Of a stretch of DNA of 7,971 nucleotides, positions 1 through 6,023 are shown in pieces; within the stretch, counting starts at the first letter, position 1; each line of letters begins with the position of its first letter. The notes under the pieces were generated by a model that ran no database searches, was not told where the DNA came from, and saw nothing but the letters and a program-made list of their open reading frames with translations. Position numbers and translations under genes: made by a program. The stretch covers positions 1 to 7,971 of the forward strand of contig JAKBCB010000159.1 in the NCBI GenBank assembly GCA_021808185.1, given 5' to 3'. Source of the stretch: Pseudomonadota bacterium. GTDB lineage: Bacteria; Pseudomonadota; Alphaproteobacteria; Acetobacterales; Acetobacteraceae.

Positions 1-1313
1 TCGCGCGGATCGAGGCCGCGCTCGATCAGCACGCTGCGCAGCGCGCCCACCATGTTGTTGTTGGCGATCTGCACGATGGCCATCGCGGTGGCATCGGGTG
101 TCATCCGCAGTTGCTCCGCCACGCGCGCCACGGCGGCCTCGGCGGCGGCGACGTCCAGCCGCATCGTGCCGCCGAGGAAATTCTCGGCATTGATGCGGCC
201 CAGCACAAGGTTGGCGTCCGTCACCGTCGCCTGCGTGCCACCGCGCCCATAGCAGGCCGGCCCTGGCTGCGCGCCCGCGCTGTGCGGCCCCACGCGCAAC
301 ATGCCGCCCTTGTCGATCCAAGCGATCGAGCCGCCGCCGGCGCCGATGGTGCGGATGTCGATCATCGGCACCTGAATCGGCACGCCCCATTCGATCTCGA
401 AATTCGTGGTGAAATTCTCGGCACCGCCCACGATGGTCGAGCAGTCTGTCGATGTGCCGCCCATGTCGAGCGTGACCAGCGAGCCGACGCCGAGCAGCTT
501 GGCGATGTATTTGCCCGCCACCACGCCGCCGGTGGGGCCGGAGACGGTCAGATCGACCGGCCGTTCCGCCGCCGCCTCCAGCGTCATCTCGCCGCCGTTG
601 GACTTGATCACCACCATGCGCTCGGTGATGCCGGCATCGCGCAGCCTGCCGCGCATCGCGCGCAACTGCGCGGCGACGATCGGCTTGATGTAGGCGTCAG
701 CCAGCGTCGTCGATGCGCGCTCGTATTCCTTCCATTTCGGCAGTACGTCGTAGGAAATCGAGACCGGCAGGCCCGGCGCCTCCTCGGCGAAGATCTGCTT
801 CACCCGGCGTTCGTGCACCGGATTGAGGTAGGAAAACAGCAGCGTCACCGCGACCGAGGCGATCTCCGGATCGGCCTTGATCCGCCGCGCCAGCGCCCGC
901 GTGGCGGCCTCGTCCAGCGGGGTCAGCACGCGGCCCTCGGAATCCAGTCGCTCGACCAGTTCGAAGCAATGCCGCCGCAGCGCCAGGGGCTTCGGCTTCA
1001 CCCAGCTCATGTCGTAGTGGAATTTGCGGTTGCCGCGCTGGATGAACGGCACGTCGCGGAACCCCGCCGTGGTCACGTAGGCGACGGTGGCGCCCTTGCG
1101 CTCCAGCAGCGCGTTGGTGGCAACCGTGGTGCCGAGGCGGATATTGGCGACCTGCTCGCGGTGCGCGAACGCGGCCAACCCGCCGAGGATGGCCTCGACC
1201 GGATTGCCGGGGACAGAAAAATGCTTCCAGACCGCGACTTCGCGCGTATCCCTGTCGTAGGCCACGAAGTCGGTGAACGTGCCACCGACATCGATGCCGA
1301 GCATGAACCGCAT
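1..1313 (-). CDS. HyuA-type hydantoinase/oxoprolinase, alpha subunit (5' part, runs off window)
   Basis: 437 codons from an ATG at 1313 to the window edge, about two thirds of a usual HyuA (roughly 680-700 residues). The N-terminal hydantoinase A domain has the ASKHA-type phosphate loop GIDVGGTFTDF (residues 6-16), the segment RLGTTVATNALLERKGA, and the second nucleotide-binding loop DMGGTSTD (from residue 283), preceded by SGPTGGVVAGKY and followed by IRTIGAGGGSIAW. The last residues, IERGLDPR, match the conserved segment late in the domain. Known members couple ATP hydrolysis to opening of cyclic amides (5-oxoproline, hydantoins, N-methylhydantoin) or serve as subunits of acetone/acetophenone carboxylases, usually with HyuB encoded next door; here HyuB would lie beyond base 1. 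The protein should be cytoplasmic. ATG 1313 has AAGGGG nine bases upstream; ATG 1304, three codons on, is an alternative. The substrate cannot be read from sequence. The gene follows the peptidase gene on the same strand with a 176-base gap. Confidence 0.93.
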   Translation of the reverse strand, partial: MRFMLGIDVGGTFTDFVAYDRDTREVAVWKHFSVPGNPVEAILGGLAAFAHREQVANIRLGTTVATNALLERKGATVAYVTTAGFRDVPFIQRGNRKFHYDMSWVKPKPLALRRHCFELVERLDSEGRVLTPLDEAATRALARRIKADPEIASVAVTLLFSYLNPVHERRVKQIFAEEAPGLPVSISYDVLPKWKEYERASTTLADAYIKPIVAAQLRAMRGRLRDAGITERMVVIKSNGGEMTLEAAAERPVDLTVSGPTGGVVAGKYIAKLLGVGSLVTLDMGGTSTDCSTIVGGAENFTTNFEIEWGVPIQVPMIDIRTIGAGGGSIAWIDKGGMLRVGPHSAGAQPGPACYGRGGTQATVTDANLVLGRINAENFLGGTMRLDVAAAEAAVARVAEQLRMTPDATAMAIVQIANNNMVGALRSVLIERGLDPR

Positions 1314-1320
1314 CCGCCTC

Positions 1321-1371
1321 GTCCCCTTCGCATTCGTCTTGGTCCGCCGTGCGTCGGCGGACGAAAGGGAC
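1321..1371 (-). promoter_or_regulatory. Potential hyuA leader hairpin covering its ribosome-binding site
   Basis: In the minus-strand transcript, GUCCCUUUCG (1371-1362) can pair with CGAAGGGGAC (1330-1321) through ten pairs with one G-U wobble. Inside lies a perfect 8-bp hairpin, CGGCGGAC at 1355-1362 against GTCCGCCG at 1342-1349 (plus-strand reading), with a 5-base loop; the two stems compete only for base 1362. The outer right arm contains AAGGGG, the best Shine-Dalgarno for the ATG at 1313. No U-run follows, so this does not look like an intrinsic terminator. A role in translation control is inference; stems of this kind also arise by chance in G+C-rich DNA. Confidence 0.35.
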
Positions 1372-1394
1372 TGTCGCGGCAGGGATGGCGGCGG

Positions 1395-1478
1395 TCAAGC
1401 GGCGCTGCGGTCTTTCTCCGCGCCGTGCGCGCCCGGTCGTCCGGGCCGGCGCGGCGGTCGTGCTTCGGTGATCGGCAT
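1395..1478 (-). CDS. Possible 27-residue small ORF between peptidase and hyuA
   Basis: ATG at 1478 is preceded by a perfect GGAGG (1488-1484) with a 5-base spacer, and the ribosome site begins just after the peptidase stop codon (1492-1490). The product starts MPITEARPPRRPGRPG and ends EKDRSAA; it is basic, rich in proline and arginine, and has no membrane segment. It stops at TGA (1397-1395), 81 bases before hyuA. It is in the same reading frame as hyuA, and the 27 codons between its stop and the hyuA ATG contain no stop. It could be a leader peptide, a translated remnant, or non-coding sequence with a chance Shine-Dalgarno. I recognise no family, and the biased composition argues against a conserved protein. 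Confidence 0.3.
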   Translation of the reverse strand: MPITEARPPRRPGRPGAHGAEKDRSAA

Positions 1479-1483
1479 GCGAG

Positions 1484-1488
1484 CCTCC
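1484..1488 (-). promoter_or_regulatory. Strong Shine-Dalgarno (GGAGG) of the small ORF
   Basis: GGAGG lies five bases before the ATG at 1478 and two bases after the peptidase stop codon. It is the best match to the anti-Shine-Dalgarno among the ribosome sites I examined here, and it is the main reason to consider the 27-residue ORF. Confidence 0.4.
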
Positions 1489-1489
1489 G

Positions 1490-3088
1490 TCAGACGTGAG
1501 CCGGGGAAAAATTCACCGCCATCCGCACCGCCGCATCGGCGTTGAGCACGCCGGCGCCGGCGGCGGCGGAGGCGGCCCCGAGCACCGGCGTCGCGCTGGC
1601 TTGCATGATCGTGGTGACTTGCGCCGGCGTCAGGCCCGGATGCGCCTGCAACACCAGGGCCGCGACGGCGGCGGCGTCCGGGGCGGCGGCGGAGGTGCCG
1701 TAGAACGGCGCGAACACGCTGGTCACACTGCCGTCGGGGGCCAGGAAGTTCACCTTCCGCGACGAGACCGGCGTGCCCAGCGCGGCGCCGTTCGCATTGT
1801 ACAAAATCGTGCCGGTGCCGACCGAGGAGAACCCCTCCGGCGCGTTGCTCCCCCCGAACGCCGCGGTGTTGGCATACGCAACGGCGCCGACCGTGTTGGC
1901 GCCGGCCACCATCTCGTGCCCGATCACGGTGCCCGAGCCGCTGCCGGCGTTGTTGTTGATGCTGCCGCTGCCGTAGTTGATGATCTTGAACATGCCCGGC
2001 GGCGAGGCGCCGCCATTGGCGAACACCACCAAACGGAATTTCGTGCCGGCCGCGCTGTTGACGTAGCTCAGAATCTGGTCCGGGTTGCCGCCCACCATGT
2101 CGCCGCTGGCGACCGCGACGAGGTTGCCGGCGGAGTCATACAGCGCCATGCCGATGCTGTCGGCGCTGCCGGCGCCGCCGCCGATGCTGGCGAAGGGCTG
2201 ATTCCATTGCATGTCCAGCCGCAGCGTGCCGCCGGTCGGCACGGTCACATCGACCCAGGGTTGCGGGTCGGCGGCGCTGCCGAAATTCTGCACCACCGCC
2301 CCGCCCGGCAGCCCACGCACCGCGACCTGCATCATGCTGAAATTCTGCTGCACGTAGTCGGTGCCTTCGTTGCTGGCGGCGGTGAAGTAGCTCACGCCGG
2401 CCGCCACCGCGTTCTCTACCGCCTGCTGCACCGCGCCGCCGTCCTGGAAGAACGGCTCATCGAGATAGGCGACATCGTCCACGATCACGTTGCACCCGGC
2501 GGCCTGGAGCGCCGCGATCCCCTTGGCGAAATCCGTCTCGCCATCGACGGCGGTGTAGAAGGCGATCTGCGCGCCGGGCGCGATGCGGTGCACCAGGTCG
2601 GCCATCGCGCGGCCCTCGTCGTGGCTGCCGGCCGGGCCTTCCTTGAGGATGGTCACACCCGCCGGCAGGTCGCCGTTGCCGATGTCGGTGGCCATGCCGC
2701 CGGTGACGTTGAAGCTGTCCGAGAGGATACCGACCTTAATGCCCGCGCCGCTGACGCCGAATTGCGCGCGCGCCGTGGGGCCGCCCACGGCGATGTCGGA
2801 ATTGTCGTCCGTGCGCTGGGTTCCCGTGACCCCGCCGAGGCTCGCCGCCGGCACCGGGGCAATGCTGCCGAGCACGAAATCCGGGGCGATGGTGGCGGTG
2901 AAGCTGGCGGCGGCGAGGCCCAGCGTCGCCGGCGCGGGCGATACGATGGCATCCAGCAGCCAGCCCAGCGGCGCCGGCGGGGCGGATGCCGGCGTGGCGT
3001 CGTTGCTCTCGCTTTGCCACAGCGAAGGCACGGAATGTCCCATTCCGAAAACGCGATGCGTTTCCGGCCGCGATTGATCGCCGCTCAT
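1490..3088 (-). CDS. Subtilisin-fold serine peptidase, S8/S53-like (sedolisin-like) type
   Basis: 532 residues from ATG 3088, chosen because GGAG lies eight bases upstream; a TTG start at 3121 would add 11 residues. Numbered from ATG 3088: the Asp segment VGILSDSFN carries D124; the helix that holds His in subtilisins (HGT) reads HDEGRAMADLVH, with Glu158 where His is expected; the oxyanion segment reads VIVDDVAYLDEPFFQDG, with Asp204/205 where subtilisins have Asn; the nucleophile is Ser466 in YGTSAAAPDAAAVAAL. A Glu-Asp-Ser set with an oxyanion Asp is the S53 (sedolisin) pattern, so this looks like the S53-like group of the subtilisin superfamily. A beta-rich stretch of about 100 residues (roughly 280-380), resembling the domains inserted in secreted subtilases, lies before the Ser segment. 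No classical signal peptide is visible; the first 90 residues are Ala/Pro-rich. Secretion and substrate are unknown. It has its own likely promoter gap upstream. Confidence 0.87.
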   Translation of the reverse strand: MSGDQSRPETHRVFGMGHSVPSLWQSESNDATPASAPPAPLGWLLDAIVSPAPATLGLAAASFTATIAPDFVLGSIAPVPAASLGGVTGTQRTDDNSDIAVGGPTARAQFGVSGAGIKVGILSDSFNVTGGMATDIGNGDLPAGVTILKEGPAGSHDEGRAMADLVHRIAPGAQIAFYTAVDGETDFAKGIAALQAAGCNVIVDDVAYLDEPFFQDGGAVQQAVENAVAAGVSYFTAASNEGTDYVQQNFSMMQVAVRGLPGGAVVQNFGSAADPQPWVDVTVPTGGTLRLDMQWNQPFASIGGGAGSADSIGMALYDSAGNLVAVASGDMVGGNPDQILSYVNSAAGTKFRLVVFANGGASPPGMFKIINYGSGSINNNAGSGSGTVIGHEMVAGANTVGAVAYANTAAFGGSNAPEGFSSVGTGTILYNANGAALGTPVSSRKVNFLAPDGSVTSVFAPFYGTSAAAPDAAAVAALVLQAHPGLTPAQVTTIMQASATPVLGAASAAAGAGVLNADAAVRMAVNFSPAHV

Positions 3089-3096
3089 CGCCGCAA

Positions 3097-3100
3097 CTCC
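3097..3100 (-). promoter_or_regulatory. Ribosome-binding site (GGAG) fixing the peptidase start
   Basis: GGAG with an 8-base spacer precedes ATG 3088. The upstream TTG at 3121 in the same frame lacks a comparable site, so the ATG is preferred. Confidence 0.55.
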
Positions 3101-3120
3101 GCCGCGGAGCCGCTCGATCA

Positions 3121-3240
3121 AACGAGATCAATCTCTCGTCTTGGGGCCGCTCACGATCTCATGAGAGTAGTCCCAAAAACCTTCCTGTTGGTTATCGTGG
3201 AAACAGAACGCGCCGTTTTTGATATCTTATCTCGCATCAA
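3121..3240 (-). promoter_or_regulatory. A+T-rich gap upstream of the peptidase gene, probable promoter region
   Basis: By hand count 56 of 120 bases are G or C (about 47%), far below the neighbouring coding DNA. It contains the palindromes TCTCATGAGA (3157-3166) and GAGAT-CA-ATCTC (3124-3135), plus A/T runs around 3174-3179 and 3214-3230. A promoter for the peptidase gene is expected here because a probable terminator lies just upstream, but I could not find a convincing -35/-10 pair with correct spacing. The palindromes are possible operator sites; no regulator is identified. Confidence 0.4.
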
Positions 3241-3267
3241 GAGACGCGCGCTCGGCCGGCCCTGGCG

Positions 3268-3310
3268 CCAAACGCAAAGCGCCGGGGCGCCTCACGGTGC
3301 CCCGGCGCTT
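3268..3310 (-). terminator. Probable intrinsic terminator of the SapC-family gene
   Basis: AAGCGCCGGGGC (3277-3288) and GCCCCGGCGCTT (3299-3310) form a perfect 12-bp stem. On the minus strand an A-C mismatch and two more pairs extend it to a 4-base loop (3292-3295). Minus-strand RNA continues UUUGCGUUUGG after the stem, a modest U-rich tail. It starts 26 bases past the stop codon of the SapC-family gene (3336) and separates it from the peptidase gene. The U-tract is interrupted, so efficiency is uncertain. Confidence 0.65.
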
Positions 3311-3335
3311 GGCCGGCCGGCCGGATCAAGTGGGG

Positions 3336-4091
3336 CTAATGCGTCACGGCCGGGCGTGGCGCGCCGAGTTCGATCAGCCGGCCCCAGCGGCCGGCCGAGA
3401 ACAGGTGCGCATAGATCGCGTTCAGGTAGCCCATGCGCCGCCAGTCCAGGAACGTGGCGTCGTCCACCTCGGCCAGCCGCTCGGGCTTGACGATCTTGAA
3501 GCCGCGAATACGCGCGGTGCCGCCGATGGTGAAGTTGACGGTTGCCTCCTCCTCCTCCAGCAGCTTCGCCGCCTCCAGTGCGCGGCCGAAATTTGCCGCC
3601 GCCATCACCGCCTCCCGGAACGCCTGGCAGAACTGTACCGCCTCGTTCAGCGCGGGTGAGGGCCGCCCGTCCTCGAACAGCGGCTGGCCGGCATCGGGGC
3701 GGATCTGCTCGGCATCCGGCTCCATGCCGACGAACATGCTTTTGTTCGCGGCGTCCTCGACGAAGACGAACGGGAAGGCACGGACATAGGCCGGCACATA
3801 GGCATCGGCCTGCCAGGTGCCGTCCGGGCGGACGAACAGGTTCTCCCCCTCGCGCAGGCCCAGCAGCGCCACCGGCACCGGGTTCGGGCCGGTGGTGAAC
3901 AGGATCGGGAAATGCTGCGCCACCGCATCGAACTCCGTGATGCCGATCGGCACCGACTGCGCCCCGGTGGCGAACCGGAAGCCGACCGTGCGGTCGAGCC
4001 TCAGGTGGCCGTGCAATTGCGGATTGACACCCACCACGCGCTTGAAGAGCAGCGGCAACGGTTGGGCGGGCGGGGTTGGGGCTTCGGACAT
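3336..4091 (-). CDS. SapC-family protein
   Basis: 251 residues from ATG 4091, supported by GAAGG six bases upstream; in-frame starts further up (TTG 4130) have no better site. The protein matches the SapC family pattern: an early segment PLLFKRVVGVNPQLHGHLRL, then PIGITEFDAVAQHFPILFT, LGLREGENLFV, the motif YVPAYVRAFPFVF, the acidic EDAANKSMFVGM, and late in the protein FKIVKPERLAEVDDATFLDWRRMGYLNAIYAHLFS. The family is named after a protein linked to the Campylobacter S-layer locus; its biochemical role is unknown, and in proteobacteria it is often found with no S-layer genes nearby. No signal peptide or membrane segment is visible. It stands alone, with a divergent betA-like gene upstream and a terminator downstream, so it is probably its own transcription unit. 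Confidence 0.9.
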   Translation of the reverse strand: MSEAPTPPAQPLPLLFKRVVGVNPQLHGHLRLDRTVGFRFATGAQSVPIGITEFDAVAQHFPILFTTGPNPVPVALLGLREGENLFVRPDGTWQADAYVPAYVRAFPFVFVEDAANKSMFVGMEPDAEQIRPDAGQPLFEDGRPSPALNEAVQFCQAFREAVMAAANFGRALEAAKLLEEEEATVNFTIGGTARIRGFKIVKPERLAEVDDATFLDWRRMGYLNAIYAHLFSAGRWGRLIELGAPRPAVTH

Positions 4092-4240
4092 GGCGGACCT
4101 TCGGTCGAAACGGTGCACACTGTGCCGCAAGCGATGCCCGAACGCGAGACGCGGCTCGCCGCCGGCCTTCCCGCTGACGCCACGACGCGCGTATGACGCA
4201 TGGCGCCTCCTCTGACCCTTGGCACAGGAACACTCGCCCG
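4092..4240. promoter_or_regulatory. Divergent intergenic region between the SapC-family gene and betA
   Basis: This 149-base gap separates divergently transcribed genes, so promoters for both directions are expected here. The only symmetrical element I see is GCACA-C-TGTGC (4115-4125), a short possible operator. I found no clear -35/-10 pair. TGGCAC at 4220-4225 resembles the -24 half of a sigma-54 promoter, but no TTGC follows at the right spacing. Confidence 0.4.
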
Positions 4241-5902
4241 ATGTCGGTTGATGACTACGACCATGTGATCGTCGGCGCCGGCTCGGCCGGCTGCGTGCTG
4301 GCCAACCGGCTGACCGAGGACGGCACCCGGCGCGTGCTGCTGCTGGAATTCGGCGGCTCCGACCGCTCCGTGCTGATCCAGATGCCGAGCGCGCTGTCGA
4401 TGCCGATGAACATGGCCAAGTACAACTGGCACTATGAAACCGAACCCGAACCGGCGCTCGGCGGGCGGCGGCTGCACACGCCGCGCGGCAAAGTGCTGGG
4501 CGGATCGTCCTCGATCAACGGCATGGTCTGGGTGCGGGGCAACCCGCTCGACTTCGAGGACTGGGAGGAACTGGGTGCCGCCGGCTGGGGGTATCGCCAT
4601 GTCCTGCCCTATTTCCGCCGCGCCGACGCCCATGCCGAGGGCGACCCGGATTATCGCGACAGGTCGGGACCGCAGCATAACCAATACGGCAGCATGAAGA
4701 ACCCGCTGCACGCCGCCTGGCTGGAGGCCGCGCGGCAGGCGGGCTATCCGGCGACCTCCGACTACAACGGCTTCCAGCAGGAAGGTTTCGGCCGCATGGG
4801 CATGTCCGTCCATCGCGGCCGGCGCTGGAGCACCGCGAATGCCTATCTGAAGCCCGCGCTGGCGCGAAAGAATCTGACGGTGGTGACGCACGCGCTGGCC
4901 ACCGGCATCGTGTTCGAGGGGCGGCGGGCGGTCGGCGTGAAGTATCGCCGTGACGGCACCGAACACCTCGCCCGCGCTCGCCACGACGTGATCCTGTCCG
5001 GCGGGCCGATCAACAGCCCGCAACTGCTGAAACTCTCCGGCATCGGACCGGGCGAGGAATTGCGCGCGCTGGGAATCCCCGTCGTGCACGACCTGCCCGG
5101 CGTGGGAGAGAATTTGCAGGACCATCTGGAATTCTACTTCCAGGTGGAAAGCAAGGAGCCGGTCACGCTGTTCTCGGTGATGAACCCGCTGTCCAAGGCG
5201 ATGATCGGCGCCCGCTGGCTGCTGACCAAGGACGGGCTGGGTGCCACCAACCATTTCGAAAGCTGCGGCTTCATCCGCAGCCGGGCGGGGGTGAAGTACC
5301 CCGACATCCAGTACCACTTCCTGCCGCTCGCCGTGACCTACGACGGTTCCTCGCTGGCCGAGGGGCACGGGTTCCAGGCGCATGTCGGGCCGATGCGCTC
5401 GAAGTCTCGCGGCTGGGTGCGTCTGGCCTCGCCCGATCCGGCGGTCAAGCCGCGCATCCTGTTCAACTACCTCAGCCACCCCGACGACATGGTGGAGATG
5501 CGCGCCTGCGTGCGCCTCACCCGCGAGATCTTCGCCCAGCCCGCCTTCGACCGCTATCGCGGCCGGGAATTGCAGCCGGGCGATGCGGTGCTGACCGACG
5601 AGCAGATCGACGCCTTCGTCCGCGCCAAGGTCGAAAGCGCCTATCACCCGTCCTGCTCCTGCAAGATGGGTGCGGCCGACGACCCGATGGCCGTGGTGGA
5701 CCCGCAATGCCGGGTGATCGGGCTGGATGGGCTGCGCGTGATCGACTCCTCGATCATGCCGCGCGTGACGACCGGCAACCTGAACGCGCCGACCATCATG
5801 ATCGGCGAGAAGGGGGCCGACCATGTGCTCGGTCGGCCGATGCTGCCCGCGTCCAACGCGCCGTATTACGTGGCGGAGAACTGGCAGACGGCGCAGCGGT
5901 GA
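4241..5902 (+). CDS. betA: Choline dehydrogenase-like GMC oxidoreductase (BetA type)
   Basis: 553 residues from ATG 4241, close to E. coli BetA (556). An ATG at 4193 in the same frame would add 16 residues but has no ribosome site; AGGA at 4226-4229 favours 4241, though its 11-base spacer is long. FAD-binding Rossmann loop GAGSAG at 12-17 with Glu36 for the ribose; GMC signature 1 at about 82-105 (RGKVLGGSSSINGM); GMC signature 2 at 255-269 (GPINSPQLLKLSGIG); catalytic His469 in YHPSCSCKMG and Asn515 in TGNLNAPTIMIGEKGAD. BetA-like blocks such as NWHYETEPEP, IQYHFLP, ILFNY and ASNAPYYVAENW run the whole length. BetA oxidises choline to betaine aldehyde, and can oxidise the aldehyde further, passing electrons to the respiratory chain from the membrane periphery. 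No betI or betB adjoins; the gene instead precedes soxBDA, which suggests catabolism rather than osmoprotection. Another alcohol substrate is possible, since GMC specificity is hard to read from sequence. Confidence 0.9.
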   Translation: MSVDDYDHVIVGAGSAGCVLANRLTEDGTRRVLLLEFGGSDRSVLIQMPSALSMPMNMAKYNWHYETEPEPALGGRRLHTPRGKVLGGSSSINGMVWVRGNPLDFEDWEELGAAGWGYRHVLPYFRRADAHAEGDPDYRDRSGPQHNQYGSMKNPLHAAWLEAARQAGYPATSDYNGFQQEGFGRMGMSVHRGRRWSTANAYLKPALARKNLTVVTHALATGIVFEGRRAVGVKYRRDGTEHLARARHDVILSGGPINSPQLLKLSGIGPGEELRALGIPVVHDLPGVGENLQDHLEFYFQVESKEPVTLFSVMNPLSKAMIGARWLLTKDGLGATNHFESCGFIRSRAGVKYPDIQYHFLPLAVTYDGSSLAEGHGFQAHVGPMRSKSRGWVRLASPDPAVKPRILFNYLSHPDDMVEMRACVRLTREIFAQPAFDRYRGRELQPGDAVLTDEQIDAFVRAKVESAYHPSCSCKMGAADDPMAVVDPQCRVIGLDGLRVIDSSIMPRVTTGNLNAPTIMIGEKGADHVLGRPMLPASNAPYYVAENWQTAQR

Positions 5903-5933
5903 GGCGCCGCCTTGTTCCCAGACGACGCGCCGT

Positions 5934-5979
5934 CGCGTCCGTTCAACGGATCGGACGCGCCCATGCTCGCATGGGCGCG
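5934..5979 (+). promoter_or_regulatory. Two overlapping, mutually exclusive hairpins in the betA-soxB gap
   Basis: Hairpin 1 pairs CGCGTCCG (5934-5941) with CGGACGCG (5952-5959). Hairpin 2 pairs CGCGCCCATG (5956-5965) with CATGGGCGCG (5970-5979) around the loop CTCG. They share 5956-5959, so only one can form fully at a time. No U-run follows hairpin 2, so a standard intrinsic terminator is unlikely. The element could moderate read-through, protect the betA mRNA end or control soxB, or be a G+C-rich coincidence. It sits 45 bases before the soxB start. Confidence 0.35.
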
Positions 5980-6023
5980 CGGGACGGCGCACTCTATGCA
6001 ATCGTTCCCCGGATGACCTGACC

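Noticed and set aside
1431..1446. Perfect 16-base palindrome (6-bp stem, TCGT loop) inside the small ORF as a peptidase terminator
   Set aside because: No T-run follows on the minus strand, and a 6-bp G+C stem is easily found by chance here.
111..1499. 462-codon open frame on the plus strand
   Set aside because: It lies opposite hyuA and has an Arg/His/Ala/Gly-rich composition with no recognisable motif; it is a by-product of high G+C codon bias on the real gene's strand.
1496..3490. 664-codon open frame on the plus strand
   Set aside because: It is antisense to the whole peptidase gene and part of the SapC gap, with low-complexity Gly/Ala/Arg/His composition; the minus-strand frame has clear catalytic motifs.
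3292..4233. 313-codon open frame on the minus strand overlapping the SapC-family gene
   Set aside because: It is a different frame of the same strand; only the 3336-4091 frame gives SapC-family sequence and a good ribosome site.
4220..4240. Possible sigma-54 promoter before betA (TGGCAC)
   Set aside because: The -12 half (TTGC) is missing at the required spacing, and the element would sit too close to the start codon to leave a leader.
5823..6023. N-terminal extension of SoxB by 67 residues from an upstream ATG
   Set aside because: The extension overlaps the betA coding end in another frame, is Arg/Cys-rich, and the family normally starts at the MQTYSAL position.
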